Positions 19,150-28,420 are shown, counted from the stretch's first letter. The stretch is 54,007 nt of DNA from Staphylococcus caprae (GCF_002902725.1 NZ_PPRT01000097.1:1-54007); one strand, 5' to 3'. A program made the numbers and translations. Notes: a model not told the origin generated them from the sequence alone.

Positions 19150-19422
19150 ATGGCAAAAGAAACTCGCGCAGCGCGTTTATCTAACTTATTCAATATGGCA
19201 GGTTTTATCGTTGATGGTTACAACGGTATCCGTCATGATGCTAAAAATAAACAATTAGTATATTTATCACTAGGATTAAGTGCAATTGGTACAATTATAG
19301 ACTTTTATGTATCTTTAAAATCACCATCTAAACTACGTAAATTAGGCGCACTTACTTCTTTCGCAATTAACGGTTTACGCTTATTTACAAGCTTCCGTAA
19401 AGTTAAAGATGAATATCAGTAA
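19150..19422 (+). CDS. Small conserved staphylococcal protein, function unknown
   Basis: 90 residues, basic (ends RKVKDEYQ), with one or two moderately hydrophobic stretches (QLVYLSLGLSAIGTIIDFYVSL, about 36-57). These could be a membrane hairpin. The start has GGAGGGG about eight bases upstream. A leader of about 70 bases contains a hairpin and a nine-codon frame. I do not recognise a characterised family. A strong terminator follows, so it is monocistronic. Confidence 0.75.
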   Translation: MAKETRAARLSNLFNMAGFIVDGYNGIRHDAKNKQLVYLSLGLSAIGTIIDFYVSLKSPSKLRKLGALTSFAINGLRLFTSFRKVKDEYQ

Positions 19423-19478
19423 ATTGTTGAACCGAATCGCTTAAGACTCGAATCATTTCAATTTTAGGTATCTTTTAA

Positions 19479-19536
19479 GGGACGAAACATTGAAATCATT
19501 TATAATAAAGTGATTTCTATTTCGTCCTTTTTTTAT
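19479..19536 (+). terminator. Terminator
   Basis: A hairpin GGACGAAA...TTTCGTCC with a second inner stem (TGAAATCA/TGATTTC) is followed by a T run. It closes the unit of the 90-residue protein. Confidence 0.75.
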
Positions 19537-19638
19537 TCAAATCACTTGTAATTTTTATAAAAATCTTTAATATGTGAAATAATCTATCTTTGAAACATAT
19601 AAAACTCTATGATGGTAACTATTAAAGGAGATATTTGC

Positions 19639-21141
19639 ATGCTTTACACAGTAACAACAACACTCCCTATGTCCCATGGTGGGAGAACACAGTCTTTATT
19701 ACGACGTATCAAACTTATTGACGAAGAATTTGGTTTACCGACTAAGATTCTCACTACAAATTATTACGGCAATTATCCAAGTGTCTATAAGCATTTTTTA
19801 AAGGAAAATAAAATCACCAAAAATATAGAGTTTGAAAATATGTATGAATGGCTTTCAAATTTCGAGTTATTTAAAGTTCCGAAAACATTAATAACTAAAA
19901 ATCCGAAATACAATAAAACTAAACGTAAAATTAAAGGGCTAAAACATGAATTTGGTAAAAACCAAAGCTACGTCCATTATTATAATGACAACACGTATGT
20001 GCAATTTCGTAAATATTATGGTCAATCAGATGTATTACAATATGAAGACTTTATTTCTCCTTCAACAGGTTTAAAGTACGAACGTCATGAATATAATTTA
20101 TTTGGTCAACTTCATAGAAAGATATTTTATTATAGTGATTCTTCTTTAAGACATAGCGATGAACTCATCGATTCTAAAGGTTTCATGTATTGTAAAAGAT
20201 ATTTTCATAATAATGAGAAAAATAAAATCAATGGGATAGAATTATACAAAGGTAAAAAAATCTATAAAACATTTAAAAATGATAAAGCCCTCGCACAGTA
20301 TTATTTCGAGGCACGTTTTAAAGATAATGATATTGTATTTAATGATGCGCGATTTTTAGATGCGCCACTCATTAAACAAACGCATCAAACTAAAAACATA
20401 CTTGTTTTTCATAGCTCTCATTTATCTGGCGACAAAACTAAGAAATCTTACAAATATGCTTTAGAACATAGTGCGCATATTGATAAATATATTGTGCTGA
20501 CACATCAACAAATGCATGATATTCAAGAAGTTTATCCTATTGAAGATGAACGATTTGAACTAATCCCTCATTTTATAGAGTTGAATCAAAGAAATGTTGA
20601 AACGAACATGAATAAAGAAGACCGATTTATTTATATAGGAAGATTTGTAAAAGAAAAACAATTGGATCATTTAATTAAAGCATATCAAAAATTTTTAGAA
20701 AGTGGCCATCAAACAAAGCTATATTTATTTGGTAAAGACGAAGATCATCAATTAGCAATGATGAAAGACTTAATTTTAGAATACCAACTTGAAGATATGG
20801 TGAAAATTTCAAATTATACTAAAAAACCTCTTGTGGAATTTGGAAAATCAAAAGCCTCTTTATTAACAAGTAAATACGAAGGCTTTGGTTTAACGATAAT
20901 GGAAAGTATTGAAGTAGGTTGTCCTGTGTTATCCTACGATGTCCGTTATGGACCTAATGAAATTATCAATCACGGAAAGAATGGTTATTTAATCGAAAAG
21001 AATAACATCGATAGTTTAGCCCAACATATGGTAGATATTATCGAAAATCCTATGCAACATGTAAAAAATCAAGATAAGTTGAAATATTCAGCAGCAGTTA
21101 AGAATTATCAACATTTACTCCAAACGTTCAATCTATTATAG
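19639..21141 (+). CDS. TarM/TagE-like glycosyltransferase (GT4), probable wall teichoic acid modification
   Basis: About 500 residues. The N-terminus holds the GT-B glycine loop (TTLPMSHGGRTQSLLRR), a central beta-rich insertion (about 90-230) typical of TarM/TagE-type poly-ol-phosphate glycosyltransferases, and HSSHLSG. The C-terminal GT4 domain has FIYIGRFVKEKQLDHLIKA and the E-x7-E motif in KYEGFGLTIMESIEVGCPV. I infer transfer of a sugar to wall teichoic acid. The start at MLYTVTTT (19639) has AAAGGAG eight bases upstream, so an ATG ten codons earlier is unlikely. The neighbour is the autolysin gene sle1, also a wall function. Acceptor and sugar are not determined by the sequence. Confidence 0.8.
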   Translation: MLYTVTTTLPMSHGGRTQSLLRRIKLIDEEFGLPTKILTTNYYGNYPSVYKHFLKENKITKNIEFENMYEWLSNFELFKVPKTLITKNPKYNKTKRKIKGLKHEFGKNQSYVHYYNDNTYVQFRKYYGQSDVLQYEDFISPSTGLKYERHEYNLFGQLHRKIFYYSDSSLRHSDELIDSKGFMYCKRYFHNNEKNKINGIELYKGKKIYKTFKNDKALAQYYFEARFKDNDIVFNDARFLDAPLIKQTHQTKNILVFHSSHLSGDKTKKSYKYALEHSAHIDKYIVLTHQQMHDIQEVYPIEDERFELIPHFIELNQRNVETNMNKEDRFIYIGRFVKEKQLDHLIKAYQKFLESGHQTKLYLFGKDEDHQLAMMKDLILEYQLEDMVKISNYTKKPLVEFGKSKASLLTSKYEGFGLTIMESIEVGCPVLSYDVRYGPNEIINHGKNGYLIEKNNIDSLAQHMVDIIENPMQHVKNQDKLKYSAAVKNYQHLLQTFNLL

Positions 21142-21156
21142 AAAAAAACACTAAAA

Positions 21157-21191
21157 AAAGCTGGCATGGATGAAATTTCCACGTCAGCTTA
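21157..21191. terminator. Bidirectional terminator between convergent genes
   Basis: Arms AAGCTGGCATGGA and TTCCACGTCAGCTT with an A run on one side and a T-rich flank on the other. It serves both the glycosyltransferase and sle1. Confidence 0.65.
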
Positions 21192-21212
21192 ATCTATGAT
21201 TAACGTATTTAT

Positions 21213-22217
21213 TCAGTGAATAAATTTATAATTTCTAACTTGATATGCTGGAATTGTTCTATATGTCATGTAACCAGGTGCTGCACTCCAGTTCATTTCT
21301 GAAACTAAAATACTACCATCGCTATTTACGCGTTCTACAAACGCAACATGTCCGTAGTAACCAGCATCAGTTTGAGCGATTGAACCTACTGTTGGATTGT
21401 AATCGATTGTATAGCCATCTGCAGCTGCTGCATTATCCCAGTTATTCGCATTCCACCAATATGTGCTAATGCCTTTCCCAATTTCTGAACGACGGTTGAA
21501 TACGTGCCAAGTACATTGTCCCCAAGTGTATAGGTTTTGATGATAGAAAACAGGTGTATAGTAACCACCGCTTGAAGTTGATTTACCAGTAGATGAATTA
21601 CTTGAACTTCCACTACCACCACCTGGCACTTTTAATTGTTGTCCAGGATAAATGAAGAAATTAGAAAGTCCATTTAAACTCATAATTTTTTGGTATGTAG
21701 TGCCGTATTTACTTGCAATTAATGATAATGAATCACCATATTGAACAGTATATGTTGAAGTACGACCAGTACTCTTCGGCTTACTAGCTTTAGAGCTACT
21801 TGACGAATTTGATACTGAACCAGATACTTTCAATTTTTGACCTGGTAATATTAAATAATTATTCAAACCATTTAATTGCATGATTTTTTTATAAGTTGTG
21901 CCATATTTAGCAGCAATAGATGATAATGAGTCTCCTGCTTTAACAGTATATACTGAACCACTATTAGATGTAGCTCTAGATTTTGTTGTACTAGACGATG
22001 ATCCAGATACTTTCAGTACTTGATTAGGGAAAATCAAGTTTGATTTTAGGCCATTAAGTGATTTCAATTTAGCTATTGAAATTCCGTATTTGTGAGAAAT
22101 TGACCATACTGATTCTCCACTTTTTACTGTATGCGTTGTCGCCGCATGCGCTTGCGTAGTTGCTAATGCACTAATTGCAGTTGTTCCGATAAGGGCAGTA
22201 ATATATTTTTTTTGCAC
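21213..22217 (-). CDS. sle1: N-acetylmuramoyl-L-alanine amidase/autolysin Sle1 (Aaa type)
   Basis: 334 residues, the length of S. aureus Sle1. A signal peptide (cleavage near AHA-AT at 25/26) is followed by three LysM repeats (about 29-71, 91-134 and 155-200) separated by serine-rich linkers. A C-terminal CHAP domain holds catalytic Cys in WGQCTWHVF and His in GYYGHVAFV. Sle1 is secreted, binds peptidoglycan at the septum through LysM and helps split daughter cells. It is monocistronic. WalR control is known for the S. aureus homologue, but I could not find a canonical WalR site in the 435-base upstream gap. Confidence 0.96.
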   Translation of the reverse strand: MQKKYITALIGTTAISALATTQAHAATTHTVKSGESVWSISHKYGISIAKLKSLNGLKSNLIFPNQVLKVSGSSSSTTKSRATSNSGSVYTVKAGDSLSSIAAKYGTTYKKIMQLNGLNNYLILPGQKLKVSGSVSNSSSSSKASKPKSTGRTSTYTVQYGDSLSLIASKYGTTYQKIMSLNGLSNFFIYPGQQLKVPGGGSGSSSNSSTGKSTSSGGYYTPVFYHQNLYTWGQCTWHVFNRRSEIGKGISTYWWNANNWDNAAAADGYTIDYNPTVGSIAQTDAGYYGHVAFVERVNSDGSILVSEMNWSAAPGYMTYRTIPAYQVRNYKFIH

Positions 22218-22652
22218 TTAAAATCCTCCTCTACTTGTCTTTTTTCTATCCCCGAATTTTATAATACACGCACATTATACTCCTAAATTATGTACACGAT
22301 GTTTGCGTTTGATGACATTCTGATTACAAATATTATTACTTTTAAATAATAGGGCTCCATTAAGATGTCTTATACCTATTAAAATTAATATACATTCTCT
22401 TGAATTACAATGTCATTTGTATTACAAATTCGTAAATTATACCCTTCAATTCAGTTATGCACCCTTTCGAATATAATTTTTCTTCTATTTAAAAAGTTTT
22501 CCTAAATGCAAAATGAATTGAGTAAATAGAGCATTTTAAACAAATTTAATTTTCATTGTGTCTATATACATATCAGGGCAAACATACAAAAACTGGCAAC
22601 AAAGTATAAGTCTTTGTTACCAGTTATGCATTTAAGCTAAGCGTACTCGTTA
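22218..22652. other. 435-base gap between metQ and sle1
   Basis: This AT-rich gap holds the sle1 upstream region and the metQ terminator. A TATAAT near 22435 on the minus strand lacks a good -35. Two ATTACA half-sites lie at 22404-22409 and 22421-22426. No open frame of interest was seen. Confidence 0.5.
22588..22626 (-). terminator. Terminator of metNPQ
   Basis: A hairpin ACTGGCAACAAAG/CTTTGTTACCAGT followed on the minus strand by a T run, just downstream of metQ. Confidence 0.7.
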
Positions 22653-23498
22653 TTATTTTTTAGCTAATTCATCTTCAATATCTTTAATTTCTTTTTGGGA
22701 TAAATCTACTATTTTCTCACCGTCTTTAGTATCTTCTTTAAGTGCTTTTTGTGCTTCTTTTGAATGATATAAGTCAATAATTTTTTTATACGTTTTGTTA
22801 TCCATATCTTTAGAATTTACAGCTACAATATTAATATACGGTTTTACAGCATCTGAACTAGCACTTTCTAAGTAAATCGGATCTTTCTTCGCATCTTTTC
22901 CAGCTTTAGTAGCAACACCATTATTGATAACTGAAATATCAACGTCCGATAATGCACGTGCAGTTTGTTGCGCATCTACCGCTTTAATTTTAAGGTCTTT
23001 CGGATTACTTTCAATATCTTTCGTAGTGCCATTTAATCCGAAATTCTTTTTAAGTTTAATTAAACCTGCTGATTCTAATAGTTTTAGTGCACGCGCTTGG
23101 TTTGAAACATCATTTGGAATTGCTACTTGTGCACCCTTTTTAATATCTTTTATATTTTTAACTTTATCAGAATAAATACCGAGGGGCGCTAAAACTGTTG
23201 TGCTTAAAGCTTGTATCTTAGCATCTTTATGCGCCTTTTTATATTGATCTAAAAATGCAAAGTGCTGGAAGGCATTCATATCAATATCTCCATCACTCAA
23301 AGCCTTATTCGGTACATTATAATCAGAGAAGTGTTTGATTTCTAAATCAATACCATCTTTTTTGGCTAATTCTTTTACTTTCTCCCAAGCTTTGGTATCA
23401 TTTGAAGCCACGCCAATCGTTACTTTTTTATCATTATTCCCGCCACAAGCAGCTAAGACGATAACTGCCGCTATAATTAATCCAATTATTTTCTTCAT
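22653..23498 (-). CDS. metQ: Methionine ABC transporter substrate-binding lipoprotein
   Basis: About 281 residues of the NlpA/MetQ family. A lipoprotein signal peptide ends in LAACG, so the mature protein is lipid-anchored at that cysteine. The family core is visible (VTIGVASNDTKAWEKV ... IEIKHFSDYNVPNKAL ... AFQHFAFLDQY), with QVAIPNDVSNQARALKLLESAG in the binding lobe. The start at ATG 23498 is preferred over a TTG two codons earlier; AGGAGG lies ten bases upstream. It delivers methionine, including D-methionine in the family, to MetP-MetN, encoded just upstream. Confidence 0.95.
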   Translation of the reverse strand: MKKIIGLIIAAVIVLAACGGNNDKKVTIGVASNDTKAWEKVKELAKKDGIDLEIKHFSDYNVPNKALSDGDIDMNAFQHFAFLDQYKKAHKDAKIQALSTTVLAPLGIYSDKVKNIKDIKKGAQVAIPNDVSNQARALKLLESAGLIKLKKNFGLNGTTKDIESNPKDLKIKAVDAQQTARALSDVDISVINNGVATKAGKDAKKDPIYLESASSDAVKPYINIVAVNSKDMDNKTYKKIIDLYHSKEAQKALKEDTKDGEKIVDLSQKEIKDIEDELAKK

Positions 23499-23547
23499 TC
23501 GCAAAATGCCTCCTAAAAATAAGTTTTATCAATATATAATTAAGTAC

Positions 23548-24207
23548 TTAATTTCTACGAATTAATCTCGAAATAAAGTTACCTAATGACTGAATGATTT
23601 GTACGATAATAATTAATACAACAACCGTGATGATAATAACCATCGTATCGAAACGCTGATATCCGTATACTAATGCAAGATCACCTATACCTCCGCCACC
23701 TACAGCACCAGCCATCGCTGTACTACCAATCAATCCAATCGCAGCTGTGGTTATGGCTAAAATAAGTGAACCTAATGCTTCAGGTAATAAAAAGTAGCGT
23801 ATAATTTGAAATGGTGACGCACCCATCGCTTTTGCCGCTTCGATAATACCTTCATCTACTTCTAGTAGAGAGTTTTCAACCAAACGGGCTATGTAAGGTG
23901 CAACATAAACGGTTAACGGTACAATTGCTGCCGTCGTACCTATTGATGTTCCCACTAATAATTTCGTGAATGGTACAATCGCTATTAATAAAATGATAAA
24001 CGGGATAGAGCGCAATATATTAATGATAGGATTTAAAATTTGATGCAAAACGATATTGGGCCATATTCCATTTTTCCGTGTAACCACTAACAAGATGCCT
24101 AGTGGTATACCAATGAGCGCACCAATGATAAGCGCCACCGTAACCATGTATAACGTTTCATATAAAGCTTGAAATAATTGTGATGCGTCTAAACTTGAAC
24201 CAAACAT
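23548..24207 (-). CDS. metP: Methionine ABC transporter permease
   Basis: 219 residues with five or six membrane segments and the inner-membrane permease loop EAAKAMGASPFQIIRYFLLPEALGSLI (about 120-146) that docks on the ATPase. It lies two bases after metN and about 50 before metQ, so the three make one transporter operon. Also called metI in other species. Confidence 0.94.
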   Translation of the reverse strand: MFGSSLDASQLFQALYETLYMVTVALIIGALIGIPLGILLVVTRKNGIWPNIVLHQILNPIINILRSIPFIILLIAIVPFTKLLVGTSIGTTAAIVPLTVYVAPYIARLVENSLLEVDEGIIEAAKAMGASPFQIIRYFLLPEALGSLILAITTAAIGLIGSTAMAGAVGGGGIGDLALVYGYQRFDTMVIIITVVVLIIIVQIIQSLGNFISRLIRRN

Positions 24208-24209
24208 AT

Positions 24210-25235
24210 TTATTGCACCTCCTCAAATTGAATGTGATGTTGGGAGAAATACGCTTCCGGACTAAAACGTTTAAATTGTTCATCATGTTCAAAGCGTATC
24301 CACATGTAACACACGGTCTCATCTTGAATGTCTGACATAGATGAGAATAAAATATTCACATTGAGTTGATGATCATGCACTAATTCATTTAATATAGGGT
24401 GCTTAATTTGTTTCGCATCTAAGAATAATTTATAATCACTGTAATCTTCGCTATCACGGTCGTTAAATGACTCACGTAGACTTTGCGAAGGTTCAGTACG
24501 AATGACTGTTGAAACAAAGTTCTTAGCTGTACTCGTTTGAGGATGACTAAAGACATCTTTAACCGTTCCAATCTCAACGACTTCACCATTTTCCATAACA
24601 GCTACTCGATTACATATCTTCTGTATAACGCTCATTTCATGTGTAATCATCATAATCGTAATGCCAAATGTGCGATTGACATTACTTAGCAACTTGAGTA
24701 TTGAACTTGTCGTCGCTGGATCTAGTGCACTCGTCGCCTCATCACAAAGTAATATTTTAGGATTTGTTACCAATGCACGTGCAATCGCCACACGTTGTTT
24801 TTGACCTCCAGACAATTCATCTGGAAATTGATCTTTCTTATCCGCCAACCCTACAAACTCCAGCATTTCAATAACTTTCTCTCTAATCTCGCTTTTGCTC
24901 TTCTTACTTAAAATGAGAGGCATAGCAACATTTTTATAAACTGTCTTAGAATTTAATAAATTGAAATGTTGAAATATCATTCCAATATCTTTCTTAATTC
25001 CACGTAAATCTTTTTCTTTATATGTAGCAATCTCATGTCCATCAACGATGACTTGACCATCTGTAACCGTCTCAAGTTGATTAACAAGTCGGACTAATGT
25101 ACTCTTACCAGCACCACTGTATCCAATGACGCCGAATATATCGTGTTCGTCTATCGTAAATGAAACATCTTTCAAAGCATGTATTGTCTCTCTCTTTTTG
25201 TGAAAGACCTTATTCACATTGCGAAATTCAATCAA
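24210..25235 (-). CDS. metN: Methionine ABC transporter ATP-binding protein
   Basis: 341 residues. Walker A GYSGAGKST at 38-46, Q loop FQHFNLL, ABC signature LSGGQKQRV, Walker B ILLCDEATSALD and a C-terminal NIL domain (about 265-341), which in MetN senses intracellular methionine. The start is TTG at 25235 with AGGGTG seven bases upstream. It is the first gene of metN-metP-metQ. A good promoter and a CodY-type palindrome lie just upstream. No S-box riboswitch or T-box features were seen in the leader. Confidence 0.95.
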   Translation of the reverse strand: MIEFRNVNKVFHKKRETIHALKDVSFTIDEHDIFGVIGYSGAGKSTLVRLVNQLETVTDGQVIVDGHEIATYKEKDLRGIKKDIGMIFQHFNLLNSKTVYKNVAMPLILSKKSKSEIREKVIEMLEFVGLADKKDQFPDELSGGQKQRVAIARALVTNPKILLCDEATSALDPATTSSILKLLSNVNRTFGITIMMITHEMSVIQKICNRVAVMENGEVVEIGTVKDVFSHPQTSTAKNFVSTVIRTEPSQSLRESFNDRDSEDYSDYKLFLDAKQIKHPILNELVHDHQLNVNILFSSMSDIQDETVCYMWIRFEHDEQFKRFSPEAYFSQHHIQFEEVQ

Positions 25236-25282
25236 TTCGACTCACCCTCATCAATTCTGATTATACTTATCTGAATATTAGA

Positions 25283-25311
25283 ATTATATTGAATTGTCAC
25301 AACATCGTCAA
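25283..25311 (-). promoter_or_regulatory. metN promoter
   Basis: On the minus strand TTGACG (25306-25311), a 17-base spacer and TATAAT (25283-25288). Confidence 0.7.
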
Positions 25312-25323
25312 TACTATTTTTTT

Positions 25324-25338
25324 AATTTTCCGAAAATT
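25324..25338. promoter_or_regulatory. CodY box upstream of metN
   Basis: AATTTTCCGAAAATT matches the CodY consensus at 14 of 15 positions. It lies 13 bases upstream of the metN -35. Confidence 0.65.
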
Positions 25339-25399
25339 AATTAATATTCTAATAACTACTCTCTTTAGCAATTGAATGACACTGATAACATCTCTCCCA

Positions 25400-25438
25400 A
25401 CTAAAAAAGCTACCCTCACACAAAAGTAAGGATAGCTC
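25400..25438 (-). terminator. Terminator after mccB
   Basis: A hairpin of AGCTATCCTTAC-like arms, two mismatches, followed on the minus strand by six T residues. It separates mccAB from the metN promoter. Confidence 0.65.
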
Positions 25439-25452
25439 GCAAAATATAAATT

Positions 25453-26598
25453 CTATTTTAATGTGTCTAAAGCAGCTTCTAAATCATTCACTAAGTCTTC
25501 TGTATCTTCAATACCGATGGATAAGCGAATTAAGCCATCAGTAATACCTTCTTTAGCACGTACATCTGCAGGAATAGAAGCATGTGTCATTAGGGCCGGC
25601 ACGGAAATAAGACTTTCAACTGCGCCAAGGCTTTCTGCTAAAGTGAAATATTGTGTTGCATGAATCACTTGTTTAGCAGCTTCTGTATCTTTAACTTCAA
25701 ATGCGATGACGCCTGTATGACCACTCGCTTGAGATTGGTGAATATCATGATTTAAATGACTTTCAATACTTGGATGGAACACTTGTTGAACTGATGGATG
25801 ACTTTGTAGCATTTTCACAATACCATCCACATTACGATTAATTTGTTCCATACGTAAACCTAATGTTTTAATCCCTCTTATTAATAAATAACTGTCTTGC
25901 GGTCCAAGCACGCCTCCAGTTGAATTAGAAATAAAACCAAGACGTTCTCCTAATTCATCATCAGCAGTAGCAACTAGACCGGCCACAACATCACTATGTC
26001 CACCAATATATTTTGTGGCAGAATGTAATACGATATCAATGCCAAAGTCTAAAGGATTTTGATAATAAGGCGTCATAAATGTATTATCTACAACTGAAAT
26101 TAGATTATGTTTTTTAGCAATCTCAGCAGACGCTTTAATATCAGTGACTCGTAAAAGTGGATTTGAAGGTGTTTCTATATATAACATTTTAGTTTCTGGC
26201 TTAATGTATTTTTCTACATTTTCGATGTGAGTTGTATCAACAAAGTCCACTTCTACACCGAAACGTGTAAATACTTTAGTCAATGCACGATACGTGCCAC
26301 CGTAAACGTCTGAATTTAAAATTAAGTGATCCCCTTTATCTAAAAGCATGATGACTGCACTGATCGCAGCCATACCTGAACCAAATGCAAAGCCATGTTT
26401 ACCGTGCTCTAAATTAGCAATCACGCTCTCTAATGAAGCACGTGTAGGATTTGCTGTACGTGAATACTCATATCCTTGTCTTAAATCGCCGATATCATCT
26501 TGTAAATACGTGCTTGTTTGATAAATCGGTGTTGTTACTGCACCTGTATAATTATCTGTAGTATGTCCACCATGAATCATTTGCGTTTTTTTATTCAT
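25453..26598 (-). CDS. mccB: Cystathionine gamma-lyase/synthase family enzyme (MccB-like)
   Basis: About 381 residues of the PLP-dependent Cys/Met metabolism family. It has the PLP phosphate site SRTANPTRASLE and the lysine in HSATKYIGGHSDV. Together with the upstream beta-synthase this is reverse trans-sulfuration (homocysteine to cysteine). The family also contains gamma-synthases, so the exact reaction is inferred from context. The start at MNKKTQM (26598) has AAGGAG ten bases upstream and overlaps the mccA stop by eight bases, indicating coupling; the open frame runs 19 codons further upstream inside mccA. Confidence 0.9.
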   Translation of the reverse strand: MNKKTQMIHGGHTTDNYTGAVTTPIYQTSTYLQDDIGDLRQGYEYSRTANPTRASLESVIANLEHGKHGFAFGSGMAAISAVIMLLDKGDHLILNSDVYGGTYRALTKVFTRFGVEVDFVDTTHIENVEKYIKPETKMLYIETPSNPLLRVTDIKASAEIAKKHNLISVVDNTFMTPYYQNPLDFGIDIVLHSATKYIGGHSDVVAGLVATADDELGERLGFISNSTGGVLGPQDSYLLIRGIKTLGLRMEQINRNVDGIVKMLQSHPSVQQVFHPSIESHLNHDIHQSQASGHTGVIAFEVKDTEAAKQVIHATQYFTLAESLGAVESLISVPALMTHASIPADVRAKEGITDGLIRLSIGIEDTEDLVNDLEAALDTLK

Positions 26599-27499
26599 TG
26601 TCGTTACGCTCCTTATAATTGAAAATTTGTTTTGACATATAACGATCACTACCATCTGGAAAGATTGTGACGATAACGCCTTCGTTAATGCGTTTCTTAA
26701 GTTCTAAAGCTCCTTGTAATGCAGCACCAGAAGAACTCCCTACTAATAACCCTTCTTTATTGGCAATCAGTTTTACGTTATTAAATGCATCTTTATCTGT
26801 AATTGTAAATATTCCGTCTACTAAATCCTTTTCTAAGAATATGGGCCATTTTTCTGCACCAATACCTTCTGTTGCATGGGCATGCATCGGACCTCCATTT
26901 AAAATAGAACCTTGAGGCTCAACAATATAATTTTTAACATTATAATGTTTCATATGTTGTGCCACGCCAGTAAACGTGCCTCCCGAACCTACACCTGCCA
27001 CAAAATAATCAATACGAGGTAGTTGGTCTGTAAGTTGTTTAGCTAATGTATGTGTATACGCACTCGGATTATCTTCTGTACCAAACTGGTTCATATATAA
27101 AGCATCATATTTTTCAGCATATGTTTTAGCTTCTTTTTGTGCACCAATCATACCGTCAGCTTTACGTGTGCGCCTTACATCTGCACCTAATGCTTTCATA
27201 ATTGAAATTTTTTCTTCGGAAAAGCCCTCCGGCGCATAAATGACACATTTAACCTTGTACCGGTTCGCAGCAATTGCCAGTCCAATACCAGTATTTCCAG
27301 CAGTAGCCTCGACAATGGTGCCACCTTCTTTGAGACGACCGTCCTCAATAGCTTTTTCTACTAAATATTTACCCAATCGATCTTTCACACTGCCACCTGG
27401 ATTAAATTGCTCTAATTTGGCATATATTTTAACATTTTCATCACTAAAGCTTTCTAATAATACAAGTGGTGTTTGCCCTATCAAGTCATAAGCAATCAT
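26591..27499 (-). CDS. mccA: Cystathionine beta-synthase / O-acetylserine-dependent (MccA/CysM-like)
   Basis: 302 residues, fold-type II PLP enzyme. The PLP lysine lies in PGGSVKDRLG, the substrate loop in EATAGNTGIGLA and the phosphate cup in VGSGGTFTGVA. Short proteins of this kind without a CBS domain make cystathionine from homocysteine and O-acetylserine (MccA), or cysteine (CysK/CysM). Pairing with mccB and with the methionine transporter favours MccA. A near-consensus promoter overlaps a dyad, consistent with a sulfur-responsive repressor such as CymR. Confidence 0.9.
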   Translation of the reverse strand: MIAYDLIGQTPLVLLESFSDENVKIYAKLEQFNPGGSVKDRLGKYLVEKAIEDGRLKEGGTIVEATAGNTGIGLAIAANRYKVKCVIYAPEGFSEEKISIMKALGADVRRTRKADGMIGAQKEAKTYAEKYDALYMNQFGTEDNPSAYTHTLAKQLTDQLPRIDYFVAGVGSGGTFTGVAQHMKHYNVKNYIVEPQGSILNGGPMHAHATEGIGAEKWPIFLEKDLVDGIFTITDKDAFNNVKLIANKEGLLVGSSSGAALQGALELKKRINEGVIVTIFPDGSDRYMSKQIFNYKERNDNE

Positions 27500-27558
27500 A
27501 ATTTATCTTGTTCAACCAACGCATGATGAGTGGTTTGAACATAACCTACTTTCTATCT

Positions 27559-27591
27559 TTATAATTCTTACTTAACAGGTATGAATTATAA
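27559..27591. promoter_or_regulatory. Dyad operator candidate at the mccA promoter
   Basis: Perfect nine-base arms TTATAATTC (27559-27567) and GAATTATAA (27583-27591) cover the -10 and start region of mccA. CymR is the expected regulator of these genes in staphylococci; the match to a CymR motif was not tested. Confidence 0.45.
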
Positions 27592-27613
27592 CTGAAACTG
27601 TTCGCTTTTGCAA
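27585..27613 (-). promoter_or_regulatory. mccA promoter
   Basis: On the minus strand TTGCAA (27608-27613), a 17-base spacer and TATAAT (27585-27590). The rest of the gap to 27825 is AT-rich with no clear feature. Confidence 0.7.
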
Positions 27614-27825
27614 TTTTCTAAAATGAATGAAATACACGAGAGCGAATCCTGTAAACGCATTTTCTAGATATAAAATTTTTATAAATGCTATTAAACTTCA
27701 ATCGTATGTGAATAAATGTTCAACATGTTATCATAGTCATGAATACTAATAAATGAATATACATTGACTACATTATTGAGAGCAAAATTTGATACCAATA
27801 ATTAGGCTAAAGGAGATTATTATTT

Positions 27826-28365
27826 ATGACAAAACAGGACTTATCTTTATCTGTATTTACGAAGGAAAACTTTAAAAACCTTCGCCATACATCTTCAAAT
27901 TTCAGAAATTCAATGTATGACGAATTAGAAGTTAACAAAAGTCGTTTCAAAAACTGTAATTTTAACGAAGGCATTTTCAAAAATATTAAAGCCATTTCTA
28001 ATACTAAATTCATTACATGTGGATTTAACAATTGCATCTTTGAAAGCGTCCATTTTTATAAAGATTTATACAAAGATTCAACCTTTGTAAATACATCATT
28101 TGATGAAACAGTACTTAATAATCTTACATTTCAAGATATATTATTCGAAGACAACCTCGCTCGCAACGTCAAAATGACAGATACAGTGTTTAAGAACATT
28201 AAATTTACAAATATTGAAGTCGACAATGCCACTTTTGAAAATGTTAAATTTAAAAATTGTGCATTTGACAATGTAGCTATAAGAAACGCTTCAATGCCTC
28301 AAAAACTTATAGACGAATTACAAAAACAACAAGTTGAATTAGATAACGTACACCCTTCAAAATAA
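27826..28365 (+). CDS. Pentapeptide-repeat-like protein
   Basis: 179 residues. From about residue 20 to 160 there is a phenylalanine-rich five-residue periodicity (SRFKNCNFNEGIFKNIK, then later FKNIKFTNIEVDNATFENVKF). This indicates a right-handed quadrilateral beta-helix with F, N and K in the repeat. A short polar C-terminus follows. There is no signal peptide. Pentapeptide proteins include gyrase-protecting DNA mimics, but this one is not acidic enough to claim that. The start has AAAGGAG upstream. Confidence 0.75.
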   Translation: MTKQDLSLSVFTKENFKNLRHTSSNFRNSMYDELEVNKSRFKNCNFNEGIFKNIKAISNTKFITCGFNNCIFESVHFYKDLYKDSTFVNTSFDETVLNNLTFQDILFEDNLARNVKMTDTVFKNIKFTNIEVDNATFENVKFKNCAFDNVAIRNASMPQKLIDELQKQQVELDNVHPSK

Positions 28366-28420
28366 ATTGTAGATAAACTCATTATGATATTCTCTTAACT
28401 TAATACCCTCCTTAAATTAT

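Noticed and set aside
22323..22426. ATTACA repeats upstream of sle1 as WalR sites
   Set aside because: The spacings (6 and 11 bases) do not fit the TGTWAH-N5-TGTWAH pattern, though WalR control of sle1 is known in S. aureus.
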